Source: Lentzea guizhouensis (GTDB lineage: Bacteria > Actinomycetota > Actinomycetes > Mycobacteriales > Pseudonocardiaceae). Taken from it: 64,000 bases of DNA. Position 1 is the stretch's first letter. Every line of letters begins with the position of its first letter. Made by a program: the position numbers and the translations under genes. The notes below the pieces were generated by a model that saw only the letters and a program-made list of their open reading frames with translations, made no database searches and was not told the origin of the DNA. Where the stretch lies: the NCBI RefSeq assembly GCF_001701025.1, contig NZ_CP016793.1:3038001-3102000 (forward strand), read 5' to 3'. This document shows positions 34,416 to 43,134 of the stretch, piece by piece.

Positions 34416-34747
34416 CCCTCCAGCGGAACGTTGCCCTCCGGTTGCTCCACGACCTCGAACACGAGCCGGTTCCCGCGTGCGGTGACCATGAACGTGACCC
34501 GGTCGTGCTCCACGCCCGTGCCTTCGAGGTAGCAGCCGATCCACAGCGTCCGCTGGTCCATCATCTCCGCGTGGAACAGGGACACGTCCCGCACGGACAC
34601 GTCGTCCAGCAGGGAGCCGTTGCCCCGGCGCAGCGCCATCCGCGGCTCCGGGCCGTCGTCGGTGGTCATGCCGTGGGACGGTAAACCGCTGACCCACGAC
34701 CGGCACGCGAGTTTCACGTCGTTGCCCGCGGTCCACATCGTGGACAC
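34412..34747 (-). CDS. Hypothetical protein, 111 aa
   Basis: Beta-rich small protein (DQRTLWIGCYLEGTGVEHDR, VTFMVTARGNRLVFEVVEQP), family not recognised. GTG 34747 has GGTGGAG at eight bases; ATG 34738 is an alternative. It is divergent from the NHL-thioredoxin gene with only 37 bp between starts, so the promoters must overlap. It overlaps the next hypothetical gene by 4 bp. Confidence 0.55.
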   Translation of the reverse strand: MSTMWTAGNDVKLACRSWVSGLPSHGMTTDDGPEPRMALRRGNGSLLDDVSVRDVSLFHAEMMDQRTLWIGCYLEGTGVEHDRVTFMVTARGNRLVFEVVEQPEGNVPLEG

Positions 34748-34784
34748 CGGAACAGCTCCACCGTCCACAGTGTTGGATACGGTC

Positions 34785-36605
34785 GTGACGACTGCGAAGC
34801 GCCGTGCCCGTGTCCGCGCCCCTGAGCTGCACGGACGCGGCTGGCTCAACACCGGCGGTCAGCAGATCAGCCTCAAGGACCTGCGCGGCAAGATCGTGCT
34901 GCTCGACTTCTGGACCTTCTGCTGCATCAACTGCCTGCACGTCCTCGACGAGCTGCGGCCGCTGGAGACCAAGTACCAGGACGTCCTGGTCACCATCGGC
35001 GTGCACTCGCCGAAGTTCGTGCACGAGGCGGACGCGGAGGCGCTCAAGGCCGCCGTCGAGCGCTACGAGGTGCACCACCCGGTGCTGGACGACCCCGAGC
35101 TGGCCATGTGGCAGCAGTACGCGGTCAAGGCATGGCCGACGCTCACCCTCATCGACCCCGAGGGCTACGTCGTGCACGTCGCCGCTGGTGAGGGGCACGT
35201 CGAGGCGCTCGACACGATCATCGGCGAGCTGGTCGAGGAACACGACGCCAAGGGCACGCTGCACCGCGGCGACGGGCCGTACGTGGCGCCCGAGCCGCCG
35301 AGCACCACGCTCAGGTTCCCCGCCAAGGCGATCGTCACGCCGCAGGGCACGATCCTGGTCAGCGACAGCGCCCACCACAGCATCGTCGAGCTCGAAGCGG
35401 ACGGCGAAACGGTCAGAAGGCGCATCGGCACCGGTGAACGCGGCAGGCAGGACGGCACCAACCCGACCTTCTCCGAGCCCGCCGGCCTCACGCTGGTCCC
35501 CAACACTCACGGCTACGACGTCGTCATCGCGGACACCGTCAACCACCTGCTGCGCGGCCTCGACCTCGAGACCGGCGAGGTCACGACGATCGCCGGCACC
35601 GGTGAGCAGTGGCGTGACGGCGAGACCGACGGGCCGGCGGACAAGATCCACCTCACCAGCCCGTGGGACGTGGCCTGGTGGAACGGCGGCGTCGCCATCG
35701 CGATGGCCGGCAACCACACGCTCGGCTTCTTCGACCCCGAGAGCAACACCACCAGCCGCCTCGCGGGCACCACCGTCGAAGGCATCAACGACGGACCGGC
35801 CGAAGGTGCCTTCTTCGCCCAGACCAGCGGTCTCGCCGCGGACGGCGACCGGCTGTGGATGGTCGACTCCGAGACCTCGGCGCTGCGCTACCTGGAGAAC
35901 GGCGAGGTGCGCACCGAGGTCGGCAAGGGGTTGTTCGCGTTCGGGCACAAGGACGGCGACGCCGACCAGGCGTTGCTGCAGCACCCCCTCGGCGTCACCG
36001 TGCTGCCCGACCACTCGGTGGCGATCTCGGACACCTACAACGGCGCCATCCGCCGCTACGACCCCGAGACCAGGCAGGTCAGCACCATCGCGACCGACAT
36101 CGCCGAGCCCAGCGACGCGATCGTCGTCGACGGCGAGCTCGTCGTGGTGGCGAGTGCGGCGCACCGGCTCGAGAGGTTCACCGCCGCCGCCACGAAGATC
36201 GACGGCGAGGCGCACGAGGTGAAGCGGCCGAGCACCGACATCGCGGCCGGCGCGTTCGAGCTCGCGGTCGTCTTCACCCCGCCGACCGGGACGAAGCTGG
36301 ACGAGAGGTACGGACCGTCCACCCGTTTGGAGATCACCAGCTCGCCCCCTGAGCTGATCTTGGAGGGCGCGGGCGTCAGCACCGAACTGGTACGGGCGTT
36401 GCGGATCAACGATTCTGTCACGAACGGCGTTCTGCACGTCGTAGCGCAGGCGGCCAGTTGCAGTGACGATCCTGCCGACGAACACCCGGTCTGCCGTCTG
36501 ACCAGGCAGGACTGGGGGGTCCCCGTTCGAGTGGTTGCCGATGCACCGACCCGGCTGCCGCTGCTCATGGGCGGCATGGACGAGGCACCTCCGCAGGCCA
36601 CGTAG
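34785..36605 (+). CDS. Thioredoxin-domain protein with NHL beta-propeller (NHLRC2-like)
   Basis: 606 residues. An N-terminal thioredoxin/TlpA fold with FWTFCCINCLHV (redox pair C47/C50) is followed by an NHL six-bladed propeller: blades begin with TPQGTILVSDSAHH, TLVPNTHGYDVVIADTVN, WNGGVAIAMAGNH and HPLGVTVLPDHSVAISDTYN. A C-terminal beta domain of about 110 residues ends with two more cysteines. The architecture is that of eukaryotic NHLRC2 and its bacterial relatives. No signal peptide, so cytosolic. GTG 34785 sits behind a GGATAC -10 element; leaderless. Confidence 0.88.
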   Translation: MTTAKRRARVRAPELHGRGWLNTGGQQISLKDLRGKIVLLDFWTFCCINCLHVLDELRPLETKYQDVLVTIGVHSPKFVHEADAEALKAAVERYEVHHPVLDDPELAMWQQYAVKAWPTLTLIDPEGYVVHVAAGEGHVEALDTIIGELVEEHDAKGTLHRGDGPYVAPEPPSTTLRFPAKAIVTPQGTILVSDSAHHSIVELEADGETVRRRIGTGERGRQDGTNPTFSEPAGLTLVPNTHGYDVVIADTVNHLLRGLDLETGEVTTIAGTGEQWRDGETDGPADKIHLTSPWDVAWWNGGVAIAMAGNHTLGFFDPESNTTSRLAGTTVEGINDGPAEGAFFAQTSGLAADGDRLWMVDSETSALRYLENGEVRTEVGKGLFAFGHKDGDADQALLQHPLGVTVLPDHSVAISDTYNGAIRRYDPETRQVSTIATDIAEPSDAIVVDGELVVVASAAHRLERFTAAATKIDGEAHEVKRPSTDIAAGAFELAVVFTPPTGTKLDERYGPSTRLEITSSPPELILEGAGVSTELVRALRINDSVTNGVLHVVAQAASCSDDPADEHPVCRLTRQDWGVPVRVVADAPTRLPLLMGGMDEAPPQAT

Positions 36606-36614
36606 ACTCTGGCG

Positions 36615-36935
36615 GTGCCTGATGTCAAGCTCGAGATCCAGATGCTGTACGACCGCGTCATGGTGCGCATCTCGCCGGAAGACGGCGAGCGGCGGTCCAG
36701 TGGTGGCATCGTGATCCCCGCTACGGCCCAGATGGCCAAGCGGTTGGCGTGGGGCAGCGTGTTCGGAGTCGGTACCAGCGTGCGACACGTGAAGGTGGGC
36801 GACCGGGTGTTGTTCAACCCGGAAGATCAGCTTGAGGTCGAAGTGCAGGGAAGCACGTATCTCGTGATGAGGGAACGTGATCTGCACGCTGTTGCGAGTG
36901 AGCTCACCGAGCACGGGACTGGTCTGTACCTGTGA
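36615..36935 (+). CDS. Stand-alone GroES-like chaperonin-10 fold protein
   Basis: 106 residues with the GroES pattern: LYDRVMVRISPEDGERRSSGGIVIP, then WGSVFGVGTSVRHVKVGDRVLF and LVMRERDLHAV. The mobile-loop region (ERRSSGGIVIPATAQMAK) is kept, but no GroEL gene is nearby and the C-terminus is 10 residues longer than usual. A TAGACT -10 box (36603-36608) overlaps the stop of the upstream gene and ends six bases before the GTG, so it has its own leaderless promoter. It may serve a specialised chaperonin or have left that role. Confidence 0.8.
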   Translation: MPDVKLEIQMLYDRVMVRISPEDGERRSSGGIVIPATAQMAKRLAWGSVFGVGTSVRHVKVGDRVLFNPEDQLEVEVQGSTYLVMRERDLHAVASELTEHGTGLYL

Positions 36936-37015
36936 GCCGCCGGTTCGTGATCCTGAACTGATAGCTGAACACGTATACGCCGCCTCAGTGGAGAGACAGG
37001 GCAACGGGGAGAGCT

Positions 37016-39007
37016 GTGCCGTACGACGCTGACAAGACGAGAGCGATGCCACCGGTCAACCCGAGAGGCACCGCCTCCGAGGAGACGACCAAGATCGCGC
37101 CCGTGAACGCGTCCACCGAGGCCTGGCCGTCGGTGGAACCGGACTCCGAGCAGCCGACCGTCACGGCCGCCGTGCCCGGCGTCGGCTTCCCCGCGGGCGA
37201 GGACGCCACCGAGTACCTGCAACCGGTGACCCCGCCGCAGCCGAAGCCGGAGGACTCCGGCGTCTACGGACCCGTGATGATCGAGCCGGGCGAGGACGAG
37301 GCGGCACCCAGGAACAACCGGAAGAAGGCGTTGATCGTGGCCGCGGCCGTGGTCGGCGCCTTCGGTTTGCTCTACGGCCTCGACATGCTCCTCTCCAGCG
37401 GCAACGTGCCGCGCGGCGTCACCGTCGCGGGCGTGGACGTCGGTGGCCTGAGCCACTCCGAGGCCGAGAAGAAGCTGCGCGACGCGATCGAGCCGCGGCT
37501 GAGCAAGCCCGTCGCCCTCAAGGCCGGTGACATCACCTCCGAGCTCGACCCCAAGGCGGCGGGTCTGGAGCTCGACTGGAACGCCACGATCGACCGTGCG
37601 GGCAGTCAGCCGCTCAGCCCGATCACCCGCGTGACGTCGTTCTTCACGAGCCGCGAGGTGGGCGTGGCGACGAAGGCGGACGACGCGAAGGTCGCCGGCG
37701 CGCTCGAGGCGATGCGCGGCAAGCTCGACCACGACCCGATCGAGGGCACCATCAAGTTCGAGGGCGCCACCCCGGTCGCCGTCGAGCCGCACGCCGGCCA
37801 GAAGATGCGCGCGGAGGAGGCGGCGGGCGCCGTCGTCGCCAACTGGGCCTCCGGCAGCCCTGTCGACGTCCCGATGGACTTCACCCCGGTCAAGACCACC
37901 AAGGAGGGCGTCGAGAAGGCGCTCAACGACGTGGTCAAGACCGCCGTCTCCGCCCCTGTCAAGATCAAGGGCGAGGGCAAGGACGCGACCCTCACGCCCG
38001 AGCAGATCGCCACCACCCTGGCCTTCGCGCCCGGTGACGGCGGCGCGCTCAGCGTCGCGGTGAACAAGGACAAGCTGGTCGAGGTCGTCGCCCCGCCGTT
38101 GAAGGACACGGTCAAGGAGGGCAAGGACGCCCAGATCGTCTTCGAGGGCGGCCGGCCGACCGTCAAGCCGTCCGTCGACGGCCTGGACGTCGACTGGGAC
38201 AAGAACATCCAGCCGTACTACGACACGCTGCTGAAGACCGACGCCCGTGAGCTGAAGTTCGAGTACAAGCACACGCCCGCGAAGGTCACCACCGAGCAGG
38301 CGAACAAGATGGGCATCAAGGAGGTCATCGGCGAGTTCCAGACCGGTGGCTTCGCTCCCGCGTCGGGCGTCAACATCCGCGTCGTGGCCCAGAAGGTCAA
38401 CGGCGCGATCGTGAAGCCCAAGGAGACGTTCAGCCTCAACAAGTACACCGGCCCGCGCGGCACCGCGCAGGGCTACGTCGAGGCCGGCATCATCGAGAAC
38501 GGCATCCCCGGCATGGCGGTCGGCGGTGGCATCTCGCAGTTCGCGACCACGCTGTACAACGCGTACTACTACGCGGGCATGAAGGACGCGGGCCACAAGG
38601 AGCACAGCTACTGGATCACGCGGTACCCGAAGGGCCGCGAGGCCACCGTGTTCATGGACGGCGCGGGCAACAGCCTGATCGACATCGCGTTCACGAACCC
38701 GGACGACACGGGCGTCGCGATCCAGACGATCTGGACCCCGTCCTCGATCAAGATCGTGCTGTGGGGCACCAAGAACTACGACGTCACCGGCTCGACCAGC
38801 GGTGAGTTCGCCCCGACCCAGCCGCAGGAGAAGAAGGTCAACAAGGCGGGGTGCACGCCCAGCAACGGCGCTCCCGGCTTCTCCGTGACGGACACCCGCA
38901 CTATAAAGGACCGCCGCAGCGGCCAGTCGCGCAGCGAGTCGCGCACGGTCCGGTACGACCCGCAGTTCAAGATCATCTGCGAGCCGCCGCCGCCCGCCGG
39001 GGGCTGA
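37016..39007 (+). CDS. VanW-family membrane-anchored protein
   Basis: 663 residues: a 100-residue acidic cytoplasmic N-terminus, one transmembrane helix (about 104-123, KKALIVAAAVVGAFGLLYGL), two repeated PG-binding_4-type domains outside, then a VanW domain (VVAQKVNGAIVKPKETFSLN, GGGISQFATTLYNAYYYAG). This is the standard actinobacterial VanW layout; it is thought to act at the cell wall but does not by itself mean glycopeptide resistance. GGGGAGAG precedes the GTG start at 37016. Confidence 0.88.
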   Translation: MPYDADKTRAMPPVNPRGTASEETTKIAPVNASTEAWPSVEPDSEQPTVTAAVPGVGFPAGEDATEYLQPVTPPQPKPEDSGVYGPVMIEPGEDEAAPRNNRKKALIVAAAVVGAFGLLYGLDMLLSSGNVPRGVTVAGVDVGGLSHSEAEKKLRDAIEPRLSKPVALKAGDITSELDPKAAGLELDWNATIDRAGSQPLSPITRVTSFFTSREVGVATKADDAKVAGALEAMRGKLDHDPIEGTIKFEGATPVAVEPHAGQKMRAEEAAGAVVANWASGSPVDVPMDFTPVKTTKEGVEKALNDVVKTAVSAPVKIKGEGKDATLTPEQIATTLAFAPGDGGALSVAVNKDKLVEVVAPPLKDTVKEGKDAQIVFEGGRPTVKPSVDGLDVDWDKNIQPYYDTLLKTDARELKFEYKHTPAKVTTEQANKMGIKEVIGEFQTGGFAPASGVNIRVVAQKVNGAIVKPKETFSLNKYTGPRGTAQGYVEAGIIENGIPGMAVGGGISQFATTLYNAYYYAGMKDAGHKEHSYWITRYPKGREATVFMDGAGNSLIDIAFTNPDDTGVAIQTIWTPSSIKIVLWGTKNYDVTGSTSGEFAPTQPQEKKVNKAGCTPSNGAPGFSVTDTRTIKDRRSGQSRSESRTVRYDPQFKIICEPPPPAGG

Positions 39008-39055
39008 CAGCGGGTTCGGGATTCACGGTGGCCACGCGCGGGTATTCACCCGTTC

Positions 39056-39847
39056 GTGGCCACTGTTGCGCATGAGGCGCGAAGACACCCCGTCGTCCAG
39101 ACGCTGGGGCGGGTGGGGATGGTTGTGTACGGAGCGGTGCACGTGCTCATCGCGTGGCTCGCGCTCCAGGTCGCGTTCGGCACGGACGCCGAACAGACGG
39201 ACTCCAAGGGCGCTCTGAGCGAGCTCGCGAAGAACGGCGCCTGGTTGCTGTGGGCGGTCGGCATCGGCCTGGTCTTCTTCGCCGTCTGGCAGCTGATCCT
39301 GGCCTTCGTCGGCTACACCTACGTGAGCAAGAAGCGGAAGCGGATCTCCAAGCGCGTCGGCTCCGCGGCCCGTGCCATCACCGCGGGCGGTATCGCGTTC
39401 GGTGCGTTCAAGTACGCCACCAGCGGCGCGGCCGGTGACTCCACGCAACAGCAGCAGGAGCTCACCGCGCAGGTGCTCGCGTGGCCGGGCGGTCAGCTGA
39501 TCGTCGGCGCGATCGCGATCGGCATCCTGGTCACGGCGGGCGTGATCGCCTACAAGGGCTTCAAGAAATCCTTCGAGAAGGACCTCGAGATGAGCCGCGC
39601 GCCGTCGTGGATCGAACCCGTCGGCCGGATCGGCTGGATCGGCAAGGGCTTCGCGTACGGCGTGATCGGTGTCCTCGTCGGACTGGCCGCGATCAACGCG
39701 GACCCCCAGCAGTCCGGTGGCATGGACAAGGCGCTGCACACGCTGGCAGCGCAGCCCTTCGGCATGTTCCTGCTGTCGGCGGTCGCGATCGGCATCGCGG
39801 CGTTCGGCGTCTACTGCTTCGTGGCGGCGCGGGCCCTGAAGGAGTGA
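39056..39847 (+). CDS. DUF1206 membrane protein
   Basis: 263 residues, six predicted transmembrane helices in three pairs, each pair a DUF1206 repeat starting with a G-R-x-G motif (LGRVGMVVYGAVHVLIAWLA; VGSAARAITAGGIAF; VGRIGWIGKGFAYGVIGVLV). Function unknown. GTG 39056 is a weak start without good ribosome site. The stop lies in a 15-bp tandem repeat that supplies two further in-frame stops. Confidence 0.85.
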   Translation: MATVAHEARRHPVVQTLGRVGMVVYGAVHVLIAWLALQVAFGTDAEQTDSKGALSELAKNGAWLLWAVGIGLVFFAVWQLILAFVGYTYVSKKRKRISKRVGSAARAITAGGIAFGAFKYATSGAAGDSTQQQQELTAQVLAWPGGQLIVGAIAIGILVTAGVIAYKGFKKSFEKDLEMSRAPSWIEPVGRIGWIGKGFAYGVIGVLVGLAAINADPQQSGGMDKALHTLAAQPFGMFLLSAVAIGIAAFGVYCFVAARALKE

Positions 39848-39884
39848 GGGCTGCCGGAGTGAGGGCTGCCGGAGTGAGGCTGCA
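39842..39884. repeat. 15-bp tandem repeat over the DUF1206 stop codon
   Basis: GAGTGAGGGCTGCCG occurs twice (39842-39856, 39857-39871), then a partial third copy. As 15 is five codons, TGA recurs in frame three times. Confidence 0.8.
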
Positions 39885-39923
39885 GAAGTGAAAACGGAGG
39901 TGCGCGGCGTGCGGCGATTCCGC

Positions 39924-39936
39924 TAGCGTGCTGCTC
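39924..39936 (+). promoter_or_regulatory. Leaderless promoter for the MFS leader peptide
   Basis: TAGCGT (39924-39929) ends seven bases before the leader-peptide ATG, so transcription should begin at or next to that ATG. No clear -35 is seen, which is usual for such promoters. Confidence 0.5.
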
Positions 39937-39978
39937 ATGTCGACTCCGGAAGCAGACAGGGCCGGGGCTGCGGTCTGA
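39937..39978 (+). CDS. 13-residue leader peptide of the MFS exporter gene
   Basis: ATG to TGA encodes MSTPEADRAGAAV. Codons 2-6 form the 5' arm of the hairpin that buries the exporter's ribosome site, so a ribosome stalled near there by drug would open it. Short leaders of this kind precede cat and cmlA genes and direct chloramphenicol-inducible translation; the N-terminal MST resembles the CmlA leader. Function is inferred from layout. Confidence 0.7.
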   Translation: MSTPEADRAGAAV

Positions 39979-40012
39979 CCGTCAGCCCCGACAAGCCCTC
40001 GCTTCCGGAGTC
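39942..40012 (+). promoter_or_regulatory. Translational attenuator hairpin
   Basis: Perfect 11-bp arms GACTCCGGAAG (39942-39952) and CTTCCGGAGTC (40002-40012); the 3' arm contains the GGAG ribosome site of the exporter, six bases from its ATG. An inner stem GGGGCTG-CGGTC / GACCG-T-CAGCCCC (39964-39989) stacks inside it. When the leader peptide is translated freely the outer stem hides the site; stalling frees it. Confidence 0.75.
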
Positions 40013-40017
40013 CTTCC

Positions 40018-41058
40018 ATGCCCTTTTCGCTGTACCTGCTCGCCCTGGCCGTGTTCGCCATGGGCACCTCCGAGTTCATGCTCGCGGGCCTGCTGCCCGC
40101 CATCGCGTCCGATCTCGACGTGCCCGTCGGCACGGCGGGCCTGCTCACCTCGGCGTTCGCCGCCGGCATGGTCGTCGGCGCGCCGCTGATGGCCGCGCTC
40201 GCCCGCCGGTGGCCGCCGCGGCTCAGCCTCTTCGCGTTCGTCGTGGTCTTCCTGCTGGCTCACGTGATCGGCGCGGTCACCGGGGACTTCGCACTCCTGG
40301 TGGTGACCAGGGTGGTCGCCGCGCTGGCCAACGCGGGGTTCCTCGCCGTGGCACTGACCACCGCGACTTCGTCGGTACCGCTGGACGAACGCGGCCGTGC
40401 GCTCGGCGTGTTGTTGTCCGGCACGACGGTCGCCACGATCGCGGGCGTACCGGGTGGTGCGCTGCTCGGTACCGCATTCGGTTGGCGCGCAACGTTCCTC
40501 GCCGTCGCCGTGCTGTGCGTGCCGGCCGCGGCCGGTGTCCTGAAAGGATTTCCGGCGAGGCAGGACCAGCCTGCCGTCGCACTCCGGCCTGAGCTGGCCG
40601 AGCTGCGCAAACCCCGGCTGGTGCTGCTGATCGTGCTCGCGGTGGTGGTGAACGCTGTGACGTTCGGCCACTTCACGTTCCTCGCGCCGGTCGTCACCGA
40701 CGTCGCCGGACTGGGCGAGTGGTGGGTGCCGGTCGCGCTGGTGCTGTTCGGTACCGGTGCGTTCGCCGGTGTCACGGCCGGCGGCCGGCTGTCGGATGTC
40801 GCGCCACGGCCCGTGGTCGTGGTCGGCGGCCCACTCGTGCTGCTCGGCTGGTGGAGCCTCGACACGCTCGGTCGCGAGCCGAACGTGTTGCTGCCACTGG
40901 TGTTCGTGCTCGGTGCGCTGTCGTTCGCGGTCGGCAGCACGGTGATCGCGCGGATCATCCACCACGCGCCGGGCGCGCCGACGATGGCCGGTTCCTACGC
41001 CACCGCGGCGTTCAACATCGGCGCCACCGCCGGTCCGCTCCTGTTGCTGGCCAACTGA
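40018..41058 (+). CDS. MFS drug exporter of the Cmx/CmrA chloramphenicol family, short at the C-terminus
   Basis: 346 residues of DHA1-type major facilitator. The opening PFSLYLLALAVFAMGTSEFM and ATRRW-like loop PPRLSLF, plus GVPGGALLGTAFGWRATF (motif C region), are those of Cmx/CmrA exporters, which expel chloramphenicol with proton exchange. Family members have about 390 residues; here the chain ends NIGATAGPLLLLAN, roughly 40-50 residues early, removing the last helix or so. A terminator starts three bases after the stop, so no coding remnant remains. The leader attenuator upstream argues that the gene is, or recently was, functional. Confidence 0.85.
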   Translation: MPFSLYLLALAVFAMGTSEFMLAGLLPAIASDLDVPVGTAGLLTSAFAAGMVVGAPLMAALARRWPPRLSLFAFVVVFLLAHVIGAVTGDFALLVVTRVVAALANAGFLAVALTTATSSVPLDERGRALGVLLSGTTVATIAGVPGGALLGTAFGWRATFLAVAVLCVPAAAGVLKGFPARQDQPAVALRPELAELRKPRLVLLIVLAVVVNAVTFGHFTFLAPVVTDVAGLGEWWVPVALVLFGTGAFAGVTAGGRLSDVAPRPVVVVGGPLVLLGWWSLDTLGREPNVLLPLVFVLGALSFAVGSTVIARIIHHAPGAPTMAGSYATAAFNIGATAGPLLLLAN

Positions 41059-41060
41059 AA

Positions 41061-41100
41061 ACGGGTCCGCGCACCTCGGGCAGGAGGTGCGCGGACCCGT
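41061..41100 (-). terminator. Terminator between MFS and fadE5 genes
   Basis: A perfect 17-bp stem ACGGGTCCGCGCACCTC / GAGGTGCGCGGACCCGT with a 6-base loop. A-run at 41058-41061 gives TTTT on the minus strand, so it terminates fadE5 best, and possibly both convergent genes. Confidence 0.85.
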
Positions 41101-41115
41101 CGTCCGTAGAGCTTC

Positions 41116-42951
41116 CTAGAAGACGTTCTCGTCGATGTCCATCAGCGAGTTGTCGGTCTGCTCGGTGATCTTGCGGCGCGCGGTCAGCTCCGGCAGCACG
41201 TTCTTCGCGAAGAACGACGCCACCGCGACCTTGCCCTCGTAGAAGGCCTTGTCCTTGGCCGACGGGGTGCCGCCGAGCTTCTCCAGCGCGACCTCGGCCT
41301 GGCGCAGCAGCAGCCAGCCGACGAGCACGTCACCCGCGGTCATCAGCAGGCGCACGGAGTTCTGGCCGACCTTGTAGAGGTTGCGCACGTCCTCCTGCGA
41401 CGAGGTCAGGAAGCCGACCAGGGCGCCGAGCATGCCCTGCAGGTCTTCCAGACCCTGCTTGAGGAGAGCGCGCTCCTCCTTCAGGCGACCGTTGCCGCCC
41501 TCGTTGTCGAGGAAGGACTGGATCTCACCGTTGATGAACGCGAGCGCCTGGCCCTTGTCGCGGATGATCTTCCGGAAGAAGAAGTCCAGCGACTGGATGG
41601 CCGTGGTGCCCTCGTACAGCGAGTCGATCTTCGAGTCCCGGATGTACTGCTCGATCGGGTACTCCTGCAGGAAGCCGGAGCCGCCCAGGGTCTGCAGCGA
41701 CTGCGCGAGCTGCTCGTAGGCGCGCTCGGAGCCGACACCCTTGACGATCGGCAGCAGCAGGTCGTTGACCTTGACGGCCAGCTCCGCGTCCTCGCCGCCG
41801 AGCATCACCTTGTCCTGGAACGTCGCGGTGTACAGGTACACCGCGCGCAGGCCCTCGGCGTAGGCCTTCTGCAGCATCAGGCTGCGGCGCACGTCCGGGT
41901 GGTTGGTGATGGTGACGCGCGGGGCGGTCTTGTCCGTCATCCGCGTGAGGTCGGCGGACTGGACGCGCTCCTTGGCGTAGGACAACGCGTTCAGGTAGCC
42001 GGTCGACAGCGTCGCGATGGCCTTGGTGCCGACCATCATGCGGGCGTACTCGATGACGTCGAACATCTGCGCGATGCCGTCGTGCACCTCGCCGAGCAGC
42101 CAGCCCTTGGCCGGGACGCCGTGCTGGCCGAACGTCAGCTCGCACGTGGTGGACGCCTTGATGCCCATCTTGTGCTCGACGTTGGTCACGAAGGCGCCGT
42201 TGCGCTCGCCCAGCTCACCGGACTCCGGGTCGAAGTGGAACTTCGGCACCAGGAACAGCGACAGGCCCTTGGTGCCGGGCTTCGCCTCGATGCCCTCACC
42301 CTCGGGGCGCGCGAGCACCATGTGCATGATGTTCTCGGTCAGGTCCTGGTCGGCCGACGTGATGAACCGCTTCACGCCCTCGATGTGCCAGGAGCCGTCC
42401 TCCTGCTTGATCGCCTTGGTGCGGCCGGCACCGACGTCGGAACCGGCGTCCGGCTCGGTCAGCACCATCGTGGCGCCCCAGCCGCGGTCGATCATCAGCT
42501 GCGCCCAGTGCTGGTCGCGCTCGGTGCCGTTGTTGTAGACGACCGTCGCGAAGCTCGGGCCCGCGAGGTACATGTAGATCGGCGGGTTGGCGCCCAGGAT
42601 CAGCTCGGACGCGGCCCACGCGACGGAAGGCGGGGTGCCGAAGCCGCCCAGCGCCTCCGGCAGGAACATGCGGTACCACTCGCCGTCCCAAATCGCCTTG
42701 TACGACTTCTTCAACGACTCCGGCAGGGTCGCCGAGAACGTCGCCGGGTCGTACTTCGGCGGGTTGCGGTCGGCGTCGGCGAACGAGTCCGCGAGGGGCC
42801 CCTCCGCCAGCGTCTTCATCTCGGCCAGAACGCCGCGCGCGGTGTCCTCGTCGGACTGCTCGAACGGCCCCTTGCCGAGGTGGTCCTGCACGTTGAAGAC
42901 CTCGAACAGGTTGAATTCGAGATCCCGGACGTTGCTCTTGTAGTGGCCCAT
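41116..42951 (-). CDS. fadE5: Long-chain acyl-CoA dehydrogenase, FadE5 type
   Basis: 611 residues, the same length as M. tuberculosis FadE5 (Rv0244c), with the same opening [19 protein letters not shown]. Acyl-CoA dehydrogenase core motifs are present ([59 protein letters not shown] with [11 protein letters not shown]), followed by the C-terminal extension domain special to this class. FadE5 oxidises a broad range of acyl-CoAs in mycobacteria. There fadE5 adjoins fabG4-fadA2; here it is 24 kb away but keeps the same type of operator upstream. It is transcribed alone. Confidence 0.93.
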   Translation of the reverse strand: MGHYKSNVRDLEFNLFEVFNVQDHLGKGPFEQSDEDTARGVLAEMKTLAEGPLADSFADADRNPPKYDPATFSATLPESLKKSYKAIWDGEWYRMFLPEALGGFGTPPSVAWAASELILGANPPIYMYLAGPSFATVVYNNGTERDQHWAQLMIDRGWGATMVLTEPDAGSDVGAGRTKAIKQEDGSWHIEGVKRFITSADQDLTENIMHMVLARPEGEGIEAKPGTKGLSLFLVPKFHFDPESGELGERNGAFVTNVEHKMGIKASTTCELTFGQHGVPAKGWLLGEVHDGIAQMFDVIEYARMMVGTKAIATLSTGYLNALSYAKERVQSADLTRMTDKTAPRVTITNHPDVRRSLMLQKAYAEGLRAVYLYTATFQDKVMLGGEDAELAVKVNDLLLPIVKGVGSERAYEQLAQSLQTLGGSGFLQEYPIEQYIRDSKIDSLYEGTTAIQSLDFFFRKIIRDKGQALAFINGEIQSFLDNEGGNGRLKEERALLKQGLEDLQGMLGALVGFLTSSQEDVRNLYKVGQNSVRLLMTAGDVLVGWLLLRQAEVALEKLGGTPSAKDKAFYEGKVAVASFFAKNVLPELTARRKITEQTDNSLMDIDENVF

Positions 42952-42989
42952 CTCGTCAGCTCACTCCTCAGGGTCGCGGCGGGGTCGCC

Positions 42990-43025
42990 TACTGACCGGT
43001 AACAACAGAGTATTACTCGACAGTA
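42990..43025. promoter_or_regulatory. TACTnnnnAGTA site C before fadE5
   Basis: TACTGACCGGTA (42990-43001) and TACTCGACAGTA (43014-43025, within TTACTCGACAGTAA) lie 24 bp apart centre to centre, 39-74 bp ahead of the fadE5 start. The second copy keeps both half-sites; the first has GGTA in place of AGTA. Confidence 0.65.
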
Positions 43026-43134
43026 ACCCCGGCAAGGGCGACCACCCACTGGTGGCGAAGCAGACAGTCCACTGAGTGGCCTGAATCGGGCATGAGGGCC
43101 GGTCAGACGCGTACCGGGCGTGACGGGCCCATGA

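Noticed and set aside
34853..37052. 1030-residue minus-strand frame
   Set aside because: Only its last 151 codons are a plausible gene; the rest is antisense to the NHL-thioredoxin and GroES-like genes.
37016..39007. Glycopeptide resistance locus from the VanW protein
   Set aside because: VanW proteins are widespread; no vanHAX-like genes are present.
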